Assembly (NCBI RefSeq): GCF_018130825.1
Contig: NZ_JAFCJS010000003.1
Span: forward strand, 186,001-250,000
DNA length: 64,000 nucleotides
Direction of reading: 5' to 3'
DNA from: Bradyrhizobium liaoningense
GTDB lineage: Bacteria; Pseudomonadota; Alphaproteobacteria; Rhizobiales; Xanthobacteraceae
Shown: positions 24,852 through 34,449 of the stretch, one piece after another
Numbering within the stretch: the first letter of the stretch is position 1
Layout of the letters: every line of letters begins with the position of its first letter
Program-made: the position numbers and the translations under genes
The notes under the pieces: generated by a model
What the model was told of the DNA's origin: nothing
Databases searched by the model: none
The model's input: the letters and a program-made list of their open reading frames with translations, nothing else

Positions 24852-25179
24852 GGAGCCCTCTTTCCCGTCCGGTTCTCAAAACTGTAGCTGGATGTCGCAA
24901 CTGGCGCATGCACCGCGGCGCTCATGCCGTGGCCTAACGTCGTATCCATACCGATTTTCCGCGAATTCTAACCGATCGGGTTCCCGCGCGTCGCCCCTCT
25001 TCGCAAAGCCCTTCGCCCGGTTGCGGCAAAGGGATATGCTAAACTCCGAGTTGACGGCCCGTCTTCGGAAGAGACGCAGACGAGGCGGGCCGGTCCACCG
25101 ATATTTCCTCGGTCTCGCGCGAGTAGCTGGCTTGTCTTCGTCCAGGTGCGCGCTCGCTATCCGGGGAGGGTAGGTCAGC
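24852..25179. other. Intergenic region between Sel1-repeat gene and glycosyltransferase operon
   Basis: This 328-bp gap must contain two divergent promoters. A TATGCTAAACT segment at 25035-25045 looks like a -10 region for the glycosyltransferase operon but lacks a clear -35. I see no hairpin terminator, repeat or RNA gene. Confidence 0.45.
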
Positions 25180-26427
25180 ATGCTCGAAGCATTGCAGTTG
25201 ATCGCCGACACGAATTGGATTCAGCTCGCGCTCGCGGTCATCATCTTCGATATTCCCCGCTACACGTTTTCACTGCTGTCGCTTTCCCTGCTCGGCCTGG
25301 CCGGAGCGCTGCCCCAACGGCAAACGCCGATCAGCGCATCGGTCAGCGTGATCGTGCCCGCTTTCAACGGCGGGCCCGGCCTGCTTCGTTCGATCGAGTC
25401 GCTGCGTCGGCAGACCCTGCCGCCGCTCGAGATCATCGTCGTCGATGACGGCTCCACCGATGACACGCGCGCAATTGCGGAGCGGGCACGCGCGGCGGGG
25501 CTGGTGGATATGGTCATCTGCCACGGCACGCGTTGCGGCCGAAGTGCCGCGATCAACGCCGCCGCCCGATTCGCCAGCGGCGAGCTGCTCCTGACGGTCG
25601 ATGCCGACACGCTGTTCGAACCGGCGGCCATCGCCGGGCTCGCATCCGCCTTCACGGATCCGCGCGTCGCGGGCGCGAGCTGCAACATCGCGATCAGCAA
25701 CGAAGCCAGCTCGATCTGGACGCGGCTTCAAAGCATCGAATATTTGATGTCGATCAGCGCCGGCAGGACCGTCCTCGACACCGTCGATGCGATCGCCTGC
25801 CTTTCCGGCGCCTGCTCCATGTATCGTCGCGACGTCTTCATGCGGCAGGGTGGGCTCGACGTTGGTCCGGGAGAGGATCTGGAGTTCAGCCTGCGGCTGC
25901 GACGGCTGGGTTATCTCGTTCGCTTCGTGCCCGAAGCGTGGGTCGAGACGGCGGGACCCGTCAGCGGCCTCGGCCTGCTGCGCCAGCGTGCGCGGTGGGA
26001 TCGCGACGCCTTGCGAATCCGCCTCATCATGTATGGCGAATTGCGGTTCTTCCATCGCTTCGAGCGGTTCCCCGACACGCTGCAGAGGCTGGATTTCATC
26101 CTGTTCGACCTGATCCCCACGCTCAGTTTTCCGTTCTACCTCGTCTATCTCCTGGCCTTGCACGGCTCCGACGCGTTCTGGCTTCTCGCCGCGATCTACG
26201 TCCTGCTGACATGGATCTCGTTCTTCAACCTCGGGCTCGCCTTCGTCCTGTTCAAGCGTGCGCCGAGAATTCTCGATCTCGGGGCCGCGCTGGTCTTCCC
26301 GGTCTATCAGAGCGTCTATCTGAAATGCGCCCGGCTGGTCTCCTACTCCTCCGAGATCATCTTCGCCGCTTCAGTGAATGATGACTTCGTGCCGCCGCGC
26401 GTCCGTCGCGCACTGTTTTCCGGCTAG
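25180..26427 (+). CDS. Membrane processive family-2 glycosyltransferase
   Basis: A 415-residue polysaccharide synthase-like enzyme. A hydrophobic N-terminal segment (about 15-43) is followed by the GT-A domain: SVIVPAFNGG at 56-65, VVDDGSTDD with Asp89-Asp90, DAD at 141-143, GEDLEF at 231-236 and QRARW at 269-273, i.e. the full D, D, D, QxxRW set of processive synthases such as cellulose and alginate synthases. C-terminal transmembrane helices lie near 308-328, 332-358 and 366-380. There is no PilZ domain. The sugar used is unknown. The ribosome-binding site GGAGGGTAGG precedes the ATG. First gene of an operon with the HlyD-type and zinc-ribbon genes. Confidence 0.92.
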   Translation: MLEALQLIADTNWIQLALAVIIFDIPRYTFSLLSLSLLGLAGALPQRQTPISASVSVIVPAFNGGPGLLRSIESLRRQTLPPLEIIVVDDGSTDDTRAIAERARAAGLVDMVICHGTRCGRSAAINAAARFASGELLLTVDADTLFEPAAIAGLASAFTDPRVAGASCNIAISNEASSIWTRLQSIEYLMSISAGRTVLDTVDAIACLSGACSMYRRDVFMRQGGLDVGPGEDLEFSLRLRRLGYLVRFVPEAWVETAGPVSGLGLLRQRARWDRDALRIRLIMYGELRFFHRFERFPDTLQRLDFILFDLIPTLSFPFYLVYLLALHGSDAFWLLAAIYVLLTWISFFNLGLAFVLFKRAPRILDLGAALVFPVYQSVYLKCARLVSYSSEIIFAASVNDDFVPPRVRRALFSG

Positions 26428-26442
26428 GGGAGGAGCACGCCG

Positions 26443-27489
26443 ATGAATGTCGCGATCAACAGGCTGGACCCGAATGTCCCCGATCCCGTGGAAAGCCGCC
26501 GCAGCGCTGCGGGACGGCTCGTGCGCCTCACCTATGCGACGGCCGTTTTCGGCGTGCTCGCCTTCCTGGTCGTCTATTTCGGCGCGCCACTGGTCTATCT
26601 GAGCGGACCGGGGACCGTCTCGTCCCCACCGCACGTCGTTTCGCTTCCCTATCTGGTGCAGGTCGCAGAGGTCATGGTGACGCCGGGCACCACGGTCAAG
26701 GCCGGGGACCGGATCGCACAGATCCGGTCGCCCGAGCGCGACAACATCGTGGCGACCTATATGCGCGCATTGGCCGACATCGCGAGCCGGCGATCGGAGC
26801 TGCGCATCAGGGCACGCGTCGCGCAGGAAACGCTCGAAGCGGCGAAAGCGTACAGGACGTTGACGGAAGATGCCGTCGACCAGATCGAAGCGTCGAGCGC
26901 AGCGAGCCTGGCGTTTCGCCTCGAACTGCTGCGGGAGCGCGGTCTCGCCCGCAAGTCCGTCATTTCGCAGGAGGCGGAGATCGCGGAGTCCATCTCCCAG
27001 CTGGCGGATCTGGACGATTTTGGCCAGCAGCTGCGCGACCATCTCGACGACGTGGAGCGGAATTTCGCCGGCGGCCAGGTGCTGGCGCCCGTCGCCGGCA
27101 TCGTCTCGACCAATCTCGCCAATGTCGGGCAATCGCTCGTGGCGGGCACGGCGATCGCCGAAATCCTCGATCCCACCGACATCTTCGTCGACTGGTACAT
27201 TCCGAATGCGCGCCTGGTCGAGCCCAGGGTCGGCAATCAGGTGCTCGTGGTGTTCGGCAACCGCCGCATCGCCGGAACGATCGCGGAGATCCTGCCGGTC
27301 TCGGTCGTCTATGCCGCAGGCCGGCAACCGCTGACGCGCGAGCGCACGGCTGCCCAGATCGCGCGCATCCGCTTCGTCGCGGACGCCGCTCCGCCCCCGC
27401 TGAATTCGACGGTTTCCGTTCACATGTACTACACGAACCTGGCGTCCCGATTTGCCGCAGCTTTGGTCCGGCTGCTGGGCCTGCAATAG
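26443..27489 (+). CDS. HlyD/membrane-fusion-type protein, likely partner of the glycosyltransferase
   Basis: A 348-residue protein with one transmembrane helix (about 31-54), then the split lipoyl half-motif VSLPYLVQVAEVMVTPGTTVKAGDRIAQI, a short coiled-coil hairpin (about 100-205), second lipoyl half (GGQVLAPVAGIVSTNLANVGQSLVAGTAIAEI) and a beta-barrel domain to the end. This is the HlyD/Alg44-like adaptor fold. It starts 15 bp after the glycosyltransferase stop (AGGGGAGGAG ribosome-binding site), so it probably forms the periplasmic part of a synthase-export complex, as Alg44 does for alginate. No ABC transporter or outer-membrane channel is next to it. Confidence 0.9.
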   Translation: MNVAINRLDPNVPDPVESRRSAAGRLVRLTYATAVFGVLAFLVVYFGAPLVYLSGPGTVSSPPHVVSLPYLVQVAEVMVTPGTTVKAGDRIAQIRSPERDNIVATYMRALADIASRRSELRIRARVAQETLEAAKAYRTLTEDAVDQIEASSAASLAFRLELLRERGLARKSVISQEAEIAESISQLADLDDFGQQLRDHLDDVERNFAGGQVLAPVAGIVSTNLANVGQSLVAGTAIAEILDPTDIFVDWYIPNARLVEPRVGNQVLVVFGNRRIAGTIAEILPVSVVYAAGRQPLTRERTAAQIARIRFVADAAPPPLNSTVSVHMYYTNLASRFAAALVRLLGLQ

Positions 27490-27521
27490 GGTCGAAGACG
27501 TCGGATCGAAAGGAAACGAAG

Positions 27522-27779
27522 GTGCAGATCAGCGCGGATGAAACGATGTGCCCGGTCTGCCGAAATGGTCTCGCATTCGACCGGATCCTGCATCACATGA
27601 TCTGCGCCTATGTCGGGCCATCCAGCGATTTCGTCGAGAGAGCTGACGGCTATGTCTGTCCGAAATGCCGGCGCAGCATCAGCTCAGGCGATCCGGCCTG
27701 CGAGGTCGTCGGCACGAGTGCGCGGTGCGGCGCCTGCGGCAAGGAGATGATCGTGTCGCCGGTCGCGGGCTCGATCTGA
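27522..27779 (+). CDS. Small zinc-ribbon protein, possibly TackOD1-like
   Basis: An 85-residue protein with eight cysteines: Cys10/Cys13, Cys28, Cys46/Cys49, Cys60, Cys69/Cys72. The layout MCPVCRNG...[24 protein letters not shown]...GDPACEV...RCGACGKE resembles the thaumarchaeal output domain 1 (TackOD1) pattern, a metal-binding domain seen in signalling proteins; I state this as likely, not certain. It has no signal peptide or membrane segment, so it is cytoplasmic. It uses a GTG start with AAAGGAAACG upstream and is 32 bp downstream of the HlyD gene, so it belongs to that operon. It may regulate the synthase. Confidence 0.8.
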   Translation: MQISADETMCPVCRNGLAFDRILHHMICAYVGPSSDFVERADGYVCPKCRRSISSGDPACEVVGTSARCGACGKEMIVSPVAGSI

Positions 27780-27877
27780 AACCCTCACGGAGGGAGAGGG
27801 GCGGGCGCCTGCCCGGACGGCATTCACCAGATTGGGGGAGCGGCGTGGCCGTTGGTCTGGCAGGCCATTGGGATCGC

Positions 27878-27954
27878 TGGCGCACCCGACACGATTCGAA
27901 CGTGTGACCTTTGCCTTCGGAGGGCAACGCTCTATCCAGCTGAGCTACGGGTGC
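27878..27954 (-). tRNA. tRNA-Arg, anticodon CCG
   Basis: Read on the minus strand: acceptor GCACCCG pairs with CGGGTGC; D-arm GCTC/GAGC; anticodon arm TTGCC-CTCCGAA-GGCAA with anticodon CCG; T-arm ACACG-TTCGAAT-CGTGT; discriminator G; CCA encoded. 77 nt, all stems fully paired. Decodes CGG arginine codons, which are common in this GC-rich genome. Confidence 0.97.
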
Positions 27955-28013
27955 AGTGGCGTTCATTTAGCCGATTGGCGCGGGACGGGCAACCGCTTCT
28001 CGCCGCACGGCGG

Positions 28014-29069
28014 CTAGGCCGATTTGCGCCGGAAAGGCGCCGGAACCGCTGCCGCCTCCCGGCCGAGGGCCGCGAACTCGGCCAGCACCCTTTCGGCGCA
28101 GATGACGCGGTTGCGGCCGAGCCGTTTGGCGACATAGAGCGCCTCGTCGGCCTCGCCCAGCAGCCGGTCGGGGCCGCCGTCGGCCGCGCCGGGAATGCGG
28201 CTGGCGACGCCGACACTGAGGGTGACGTGGTCGCCGGCCCCATGGGCGCCATGGGCGATCCGCAAGGCCATGACGGCGATGCGGATCTCTTCGGCGATGA
28301 CGCAGGCGGCATCGCAATCCATGTCCGGCAGGATCAGCGCGAATTCCTCGCCGCCATAACGGCTGGCGAGGTCGAGCGGGCGCACGGCATGCCGGCTGAC
28401 GACGGCGGCGATCGCGCGCAGGCATTCGTCGCCGGTCTGGTGGCCGTGGTGGTCGTTGAACAGCTTGAAATGATCGACGTCGACGAACAGCAGCGCCATC
28501 GGCTTCTGCGTGCGCTCGGCGCGGGCCCATTCGCTCATCAGCATCTGGTCGAACGAGCGGCGGTTCGACAGGCCGGTGAGCCCGTCCTTGGTGGCGAGCT
28601 CCTTCAGCGCCATCTCGGCGCGCTTCTGGTCGGTGAGGTCGCGCAGCGTCTCCACCACCGCGATCAGCTGGCCGGCCTCGTCGTGGATGGGGCCGGCATC
28701 GATGGCGAGATAGAGCTGGTTGCCGAGCTTCGGCATCACGCACCAGTTCTCGGCGGAAAAGCCGAGCCCGTTATGGCCGCGCGCGGCATATTCCGAATAG
28801 AATTCCGGCAGCCGCTCGGGACGGTCGAGCGCGACAAGATCGGCAAGGCAGGGGCGCCTCGTCTCATAGAAGGCCTGCCAGTGCTTGCTGGTGCCGATCA
28901 CCTCGGAGGCGGTGACGCCGGTCAGCCGCTCGCAGGCCCTGTTCCAGATCACGACGCGGCGCTTCGGGTCGATCACGAAGGTCGGCACCACCAGATGCTG
29001 CATCAGCCGCGCGGCATAGGAATCCGCAGCGTCGACGCTCCCGGTCCGCGCCTTGCCCGGCTTCGCCAT
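28014..29069 (-). CDS. PAS-GGDEF diguanylate cyclase
   Basis: A 351-residue cytoplasmic protein: PAS about 20-145 ([33 protein letters not shown]), then a GGDEF domain with GGEEF at 239-243 and the RPLD inhibitory site at 230-233, exactly five residues before. It should make cyclic-di-GMP and be product-inhibited. There is no EAL domain. The ATG at 29069 is one base after the stop of the larger GGDEF-EAL gene, so the two are cotranscribed and probably translationally coupled. Confidence 0.93.
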   Translation of the reverse strand: MAKPGKARTGSVDAADSYAARLMQHLVVPTFVIDPKRRVVIWNRACERLTGVTASEVIGTSKHWQAFYETRRPCLADLVALDRPERLPEFYSEYAARGHNGLGFSAENWCVMPKLGNQLYLAIDAGPIHDEAGQLIAVVETLRDLTDQKRAEMALKELATKDGLTGLSNRRSFDQMLMSEWARAERTQKPMALLFVDVDHFKLFNDHHGHQTGDECLRAIAAVVSRHAVRPLDLASRYGGEEFALILPDMDCDAACVIAEEIRIAVMALRIAHGAHGAGDHVTLSVGVASRIPGAADGGPDRLLGEADEALYVAKRLGRNRVICAERVLAEFAALGREAAAVPAPFRRKSA

Positions 29070-29070
29070 C

Positions 29071-32000
29071 TCAGGCCACCGCCGCCACCGGCGCGGCATT
29101 GCCGGGGCCGAACAGTTTTCGCACCTCGGCGGCCGGCTTCGGCGCGCTGAACAGGTAGCCCTGCATCTCGGTGCAGCCGAGGTTACGCAGCATCTCGCGC
29201 TGGGCCTCGGTCTCGACACCCTCGGCGACCGTGGTCATGCTGCTGGCGGCGGCGATGTTCACCACCGCCTGCACGATGACGGGCGCGCCGCTGGTCTCCG
29301 CGATGTCGGCGACGAAGCAGCGGTCGATCTTGATCTTGTCGAACGGGAAGCGCTTGAGGTAGCTGAGCGAGGAATAGCCGGTGCCGAAATCGTCGAGCGC
29401 GATGCGCACGCCGATCGCACGGAGCTGGTGCAGGATCGACAGCGCCGCCTCGTCGTCGCGGATCAGCACGGCCTCGGTGATCTCGAGCTCGAGCCGGCGC
29501 GGATCAAGGCCAGAGGCGGCGAGCGCGCTGGCAATCCTGAGCGCCAGCGTGTCGCATTTGAGCTGCACCGGCGAGACGTTGACCGCAACCCGTATATGCG
29601 TCGGCCAGGTCGCGGCTTCGTTGCAGGCCATGCGCAGCACCCAGTCGCCGAGCTCGTTGATGAGGCCGGTATCCTCGGCGATCGGAATGAACTCCGCCGG
29701 GGAGACCATGCCGCGCTCGGGGTGGCGCCAGCGCAGCAGCGCCTCGCAGCCGGAGATCTCGCCGGAGCGCAGATCGACCAGCGGCTGATAGTGGATCTCG
29801 AAGCCGCCGTTCACCAGGGCCTGACGCAGGTCCTGCTCCATGGTCAGGCGCGCCTTGGCGCTCGCATCCATCTCCGGCTCGAAGAAGCGGTGGGTGCGGC
29901 GGCCCTCGGCCTTGGCGCCGTACATCGCGAGGTCGGCGTTCTTGATGAGCTGGTCGAGATCGCTGCCATCCTGCGGCGCCAGCGCAATGCCGATGCTCGC
30001 GTCGGTGGAGAGCTGGTGGCCGAGGCAGTGATAGGGCTGCCGGATCGCCTCGTAGATCCGCGTGACGAAGGACAGCACGTCGGCGGAGGATCGGATCCCG
30101 GTCTGGATCACCGCGAATTCGTCGCCGCCGAGCCGTGCGATCAGGTCGCCCTTCTTGAGGCAGCCGCGCAGCCGGGTCGCGATCGCCTTCAGCAGCTCGT
30201 CGCCGACGTGATGGCCGAGCGAATCGTTGATGCCCTTGAACTCGTCGACGTCGATATAGAGCAGCGCGAATTGCTCGCCGCCGGCGGCCTTCGCAAGCTC
30301 GCGCTCGATCTGCTCGCGGAACAGCGTGCGGTTCGGCAGGTCGGTCAGCGCATCGTAATGCGCCATATGCGCGATCTTCTCGTGGGCACGCCGCCGCTCG
30401 GTGACGTCCTCGACGACACTGATGAGATAGCGCGGCTCGCCGGACTTGTCGCGAATCCCGATCCGGGTCGAGGTGATGTAGCGCATCCCCTTGGTCAGGC
30501 TCGGCCAGGGATGCTCGTCCTTGAACAACCCGGTGTCGGTTAGCAGCGCCTCGCCGTCGTCCTCGGTGACAATCCTGGCGGAGTCATCCGGGTAGATGTC
30601 GCGGGGGGTCTTGCCGATAATGGCTTCGCTCGATTGGCCGAACTGCTCCTCGGCGGTCCGGTTGATCAGCAGATATTGCCGTGTGCGAGCGTCCTTCACC
30701 GTGATCTGGGAGGGGATGTGATCGATGATCTCGCGCAGGAACATGTAGTTGCGGTCGCGCTCCTGCTCCAGATTGCGCCGCTCGGTGATCTCCTCGATCG
30801 TGGCGACCCAGCCGCCTTGCGCGAGCGGGGTGTTGATGACCTGGAAGGCGCGGCCGTTGGGCAGCTCGTGGATCCTGGTGGAGACCGTGCCTTCGGCGAC
30901 GATCCTCATGACATCGGCGCAAAACGCCTCGACGTCGCCGCCGAACGCGCCGCGTTCCCTACGATGATACATCGCCTCGCGGATGTGACAGCCGGGCTTG
31001 ATGACGTCGTGGGAAAGGCCGAACATGTCGGCGTAGCGGCGGTTGCAGGTGACGATGTAGCCGCTCGCGTCGTACAGGATCAGCCCTTGCGACATGTTGT
31101 TGAGGGCGGTGTCGAGCCGCAGCCGCTCCGCCTCGATCCGCTCCTGGGCCTCGCGGTTCTGCCGGTGGATCTGGCGAATGATCAGATAGAGGATCAGGGC
31201 GATCACGGCGGCCGAAAGCGCGGCCGTGGTAACCATGAAGCCGGTCTGCTGCCGCCAGTCCGCAAGCGCTGCAGCCGTGGTGTTGGTGGCGACGATGACC
31301 AGCGGGAAATGCTGCAGTGACGCCGCCGAGCCGAGCCGCTCCTCGTGGTCGACCGGACTAATCACGCGAAGCGTGTGCTGGCCGCCCTTGGTCAGCACCT
31401 TCCGCATCAGCGGCGCATCCTTGAAGCTCCTGCCGATCAGCTCCTCGGCATGCGGGTAGCGCGCCAGCATCTTGCCTTCGCGGTCGAACAGCGAGATCGC
31501 CGTGCCTTCCGCAAGTGCCACGGATGCGAAATAGTTCTGGTAGCTGTCCGGATCGATCCGGCGGACCATCGCGCCGAAGAAGGTGCCGTCGGCGCCGCGC
31601 AGCCGTCGTGCGACGACCGTGGTCCATTTGCCGATGATGAAGCTGCGAACCGATTCCAGGATCACCGGCTCGGCCATCGGATCGGATTTGAGCGTCTGAA
31701 AATAGGCGCGCGCGGACACGTTGATCTTGGGCAGCGGCTGGGCCCGCGACCAGTTGATGAGCTCTCCGTCGGCATCGTAGATCGCGATGTCGCCGAGATA
31801 GGAGACCGAGCTGACCTTGCTGCGCAGCATCTGGTTCGCCGCAAGGCCCGATAGGCGCTCGCGGAACATCGCGGGCGAGCTGATCTCCGGCAGGTTCATC
31901 TGCCCGATCAGATCGGCGGCCACGACATCGGAGTCTTCAAACTGCTGATCGAAGTGCCGCGCGATCAGCTGCACCGTGTTTTCCAACTCGCGCTCGCGGT

Positions 32001-32181
32001 TGGCCAGGGTCCGCTCGCGAAATTCGCCGACGGCCATGGCGGTCACGGCGAAGATTCCCGCGACCAGCAATACGCCGCACAGGGTCAGCCACAGGACAGG
32101 GCCACGACGCGCCAAGGCGGCCCAGCCGTTTTTCGCGGCTACGGACATTGCGGCTGCCATCGTGGAAAAGACCTGGCGCAT
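29071..32181 (-). CDS. Sensor protein with dCache, two PAS, GGDEF and EAL domains
   Basis: A 1036-residue membrane protein. Layout: transmembrane about 28-50; periplasmic dCache-like domain about 55-305; transmembrane about 315-336; PAS about 350-465; PAS about 475-595; GGDEF at 685-689 (LGGDEF) and EAL at 813-815 (CEALLRW) with DDFGTGYSS, both intact. A KKGD replaces RxxD five residues before GGDEF, so product inhibition may be weak. It is translated just upstream of the PAS-GGDEF cyclase. The ATG at 32181 follows GGAGGGGGA closely. The periplasmic ligand is unknown. Confidence 0.93.
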   Translation of the reverse strand: MRQVFSTMAAAMSVAAKNGWAALARRGPVLWLTLCGVLLVAGIFAVTAMAVGEFRERTLANRERELENTVQLIARHFDQQFEDSDVVAADLIGQMNLPEISSPAMFRERLSGLAANQMLRSKVSSVSYLGDIAIYDADGELINWSRAQPLPKINVSARAYFQTLKSDPMAEPVILESVRSFIIGKWTTVVARRLRGADGTFFGAMVRRIDPDSYQNYFASVALAEGTAISLFDREGKMLARYPHAEELIGRSFKDAPLMRKVLTKGGQHTLRVISPVDHEERLGSAASLQHFPLVIVATNTTAAALADWRQQTGFMVTTAALSAAVIALILYLIIRQIHRQNREAQERIEAERLRLDTALNNMSQGLILYDASGYIVTCNRRYADMFGLSHDVIKPGCHIREAMYHRRERGAFGGDVEAFCADVMRIVAEGTVSTRIHELPNGRAFQVINTPLAQGGWVATIEEITERRNLEQERDRNYMFLREIIDHIPSQITVKDARTRQYLLINRTAEEQFGQSSEAIIGKTPRDIYPDDSARIVTEDDGEALLTDTGLFKDEHPWPSLTKGMRYITSTRIGIRDKSGEPRYLISVVEDVTERRRAHEKIAHMAHYDALTDLPNRTLFREQIERELAKAAGGEQFALLYIDVDEFKGINDSLGHHVGDELLKAIATRLRGCLKKGDLIARLGGDEFAVIQTGIRSSADVLSFVTRIYEAIRQPYHCLGHQLSTDASIGIALAPQDGSDLDQLIKNADLAMYGAKAEGRRTHRFFEPEMDASAKARLTMEQDLRQALVNGGFEIHYQPLVDLRSGEISGCEALLRWRHPERGMVSPAEFIPIAEDTGLINELGDWVLRMACNEAATWPTHIRVAVNVSPVQLKCDTLALRIASALAASGLDPRRLELEITEAVLIRDDEAALSILHQLRAIGVRIALDDFGTGYSSLSYLKRFPFDKIKIDRCFVADIAETSGAPVIVQAVVNIAAASSMTTVAEGVETEAQREMLRNLGCTEMQGYLFSAPKPAAEVRKLFGPGNAAPVAAVA

Positions 32182-32356
32182 TCCCCCTCCCTGGAGGAAC
32201 AGGAATACACCTCACAAATGGCGCAAAGCTTAGGAAAACCAGTTACCTAAGGATTAAATACGGTTGTGCTGTCGCGCTCGTGCGTCGGCAGGCGCGAAGC
32301 ACGTCGCAGTTGCGTTGTTTCCGCAGCAACCGCTGCGCTGCATCATTAATCGATGC

Positions 32357-33442
32357 TTAATGCGAGGCGCCCACGGTCTTCTTGCCGCCGCCATGGCGCA
32401 GCCGTCCGACCACGCCAGTCGGAAAGAAGTAGACGCTGGCGATGAAGAGCAGCCCGAGCCACAGCAGCCAGCGGTCGGGATGCAGCAGTCCCGGCAGCAG
32501 CGGCAGGCCGGCTTCCGACGCCGCCTTCGAGGCGACGCCCATCAGCGACTGCAGATAGTTCTGGGCGAGGATGAAGATCGTGGCGCCGATGATCGCGCCG
32601 TAGATCGTGCCCATGCCGCCGATCACCACCATCAGCAGGATGTCCAGCATGATGGAGAAGCTGAGCGAGGTGTCGGGACCGGCATAGCGCAGCCACAGTG
32701 CGTTCAGGATGCCGGCGCTGGCGGCGACGAGGGCAGCGAGGCAGTTGGCGTAGGTCAAATGGAAGACGGTGCGGAAGCCGAGCGCCTCGGCGCGGAACCG
32801 GTTCTCGCGGATCGCCTGCAGTACGCGGCCGAACGGCGAGTTCACCACCCGCAGCAAAGCGAGGATCATCAGCGCCGAGATCGCGAACACCAGGTAGAAC
32901 GTCAGGATACGGCCGTTGATCTCGAAGCCGAACAGGTTCTTGGAGATCAGCACCGTGCCGGGCCGCAGCAGCTCAGGCAGCTGGAAGCTGCGTCCGTCTT
33001 CGCCGCCGGTCAGCCATGACAGCTGCGATGCCAGCACCTGGAAGGCGGAGGCGACCGCGAGCGTGATCATGGCGAAGAAGATCGCGGCCACCCGCAACGA
33101 GAACAGGCCGATCGCGAGCGCAAGCAGCGCCGCAAGCGGAAGGCCGGTGACGATGCCGGTGGCGACCGCCGCCCAGTTCGGGCCCATCCCGTACAGCGCG
33201 ATCGCGATGGCGTAGCTGCCGATGCCGTAGAACATGGTGTGGGCGAACGACACCGAGCCGGTATAGCCGAGCAGGAGATCGTAGGAGGCGACCAGCGCGG
33301 CGAAGACGCAGATCTTGGCCGCGACGTTCAGCGCCTTGGCGCCCGGGAACAGGAACGGCGTCGCCGCCAGCGCCAGGATGACGACGACGAGGAGGAGGGT
33401 GAGGACGCGGCTGCGCGGCGGATCGCCGGAGAGGATCATCAT
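32357..33442 (-). CDS. livM: Branched-chain amino-acid-type ABC transporter permease (LivM)
   Basis: A 361-residue permease of the LivM family with about ten membrane helices, including the cytoplasmic coupling region SPFGRVLQAIRENRFRAEALGF (EAA-like loop) and VIGGMGTIYGAIIGA. Its ATG at 33442 overlaps the livH stop (ATGA), typical of coupled permeases. It is the last gene of the Liv operon. With LivH it would form the membrane channel; the solute is inferred from the companion binding protein and could be an amino acid, amide or aromatic acid. Confidence 0.93.
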   Translation of the reverse strand: MMILSGDPPRSRVLTLLLVVVILALAATPFLFPGAKALNVAAKICVFAALVASYDLLLGYTGSVSFAHTMFYGIGSYAIAIALYGMGPNWAAVATGIVTGLPLAALLALAIGLFSLRVAAIFFAMITLAVASAFQVLASQLSWLTGGEDGRSFQLPELLRPGTVLISKNLFGFEINGRILTFYLVFAISALMILALLRVVNSPFGRVLQAIRENRFRAEALGFRTVFHLTYANCLAALVAASAGILNALWLRYAGPDTSLSFSIMLDILLMVVIGGMGTIYGAIIGATIFILAQNYLQSLMGVASKAASEAGLPLLPGLLHPDRWLLWLGLLFIASVYFFPTGVVGRLRHGGGKKTVGASH

Positions 33443-34449
33443 CGGCTGGTCACCGCATAGAGGCCGCGCGGCCGCCACATCAGAATGGCGACCATCAGCA
33501 GGATGTTGGAGACGAGGGCGAGTTTCGGCACCAGGAAGCCGCCATAATTGGCGACCATGGCGACGAGGATCGCGCCGATGAAGCAGCCGCCGATCGACCC
33601 CAGGCCACCGATGATGACGACGATGAAGATCAGGACGGTGAGGTCGTCGCTCATGGAGGCGTGGACCTGCTCGCGATACAGCGCCCACATCACGCCGCCG
33701 AGGCCGGCCAGCGCCGAGCCCGTCATGAACACGCCGAGGAACAGCCGGCGGATGCGATAGCCGAGCGCCTCGACCATCTCGCGGTTCTCGACGCCGGCGC
33801 GGATCAACAGGCCGAGCTTGGTGCGGTTGAGCACGACCTGGATCGCGATGAAGACGGCAAGCCCGATCAGCATCGCCAGCACGCGGTATTTGGCGATGGC
33901 GACGTCGCCGAGGATGAAGGAGCCGCGCAGCGAGGCCGGCAGCGGCATCGGGATGATCTGCGGCCCCCACAGCGCATAGAGCGTCTGTTCGGCGACGATC
34001 AGGCCGCCGGTCGTCATCAGGATCTGCTTCAGATGCTGGCCGTAGACTGGCAGGATCAGCACCCGCTCGACGACGAGGCCGAGCGCGCCCGACACCGCCA
34101 TCGACAGCAGCGCGGCCGGGGCGAGCACCGCGAGGTTCATCCAGAGCGAATCCGCCTGGATGGACGCCGCGAACGGCGCCAGCACCAGGGTCGCGACATA
34201 GGCCCCGACGGCAATGAAGGCGCCGTGCCCGAAATTGAGCACGTCCATCAGGCCGAACACCAGCGTGAGCCCCGAGGCCATGATGAAGATCATCATGCCC
34301 ATGGCAAGGCTCGCGGCGGTCAGGGTCAGCCAGGAAGAGGTCGAGCCGATCAGCGGGATCATCAGAAGCGCGAGAGCGATCGGCAGCAGGGCCGGCGCGA
34401 TGTCGCGCTTCGGCTTCGGCAGGGGATCGGTTGCAGCAAGGTCAGTCAC
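33439..34449 (-). CDS. livH: Branched-chain amino-acid-type ABC transporter permease (LivH)
   Basis: A 336-residue LivH-family permease: membrane helices throughout, GLTLVFGLMDVLNFGHGAFIAVGAYVATL near the start and the coupling loop TKLGLLIRAGVENREMVEALGY. It starts at GTG 34449, overlapping the livF stop (GTGA), and ends overlapping livM. It has a somewhat long N-terminal cytoplasmic tail (MTDLAATDPLPKPKRD). It partners LivM. Confidence 0.93.
   Translation of the reverse strand: MTDLAATDPLPKPKRDIAPALLPIALALLMIPLIGSTSSWLTLTAASLAMGMMIFIMASGLTLVFGLMDVLNFGHGAFIAVGAYVATLVLAPFAASIQADSLWMNLAVLAPAALLSMAVSGALGLVVERVLILPVYGQHLKQILMTTGGLIVAEQTLYALWGPQIIPMPLPASLRGSFILGDVAIAKYRVLAMLIGLAVFIAIQVVLNRTKLGLLIRAGVENREMVEALGYRIRRLFLGVFMTGSALAGLGGVMWALYREQVHASMSDDLTVLIFIVVIIGGLGSIGGCFIGAILVAMVANYGGFLVPKLALVSNILLMVAILMWRPRGLYAVTSR

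Noticed and set aside
32229..32251. CTTAGG/CCTAAG inverted repeat upstream of the GGDEF-EAL gene
   Set aside because: Six-base arms with an 11-base gap occur often by chance; there is no supporting promoter element.
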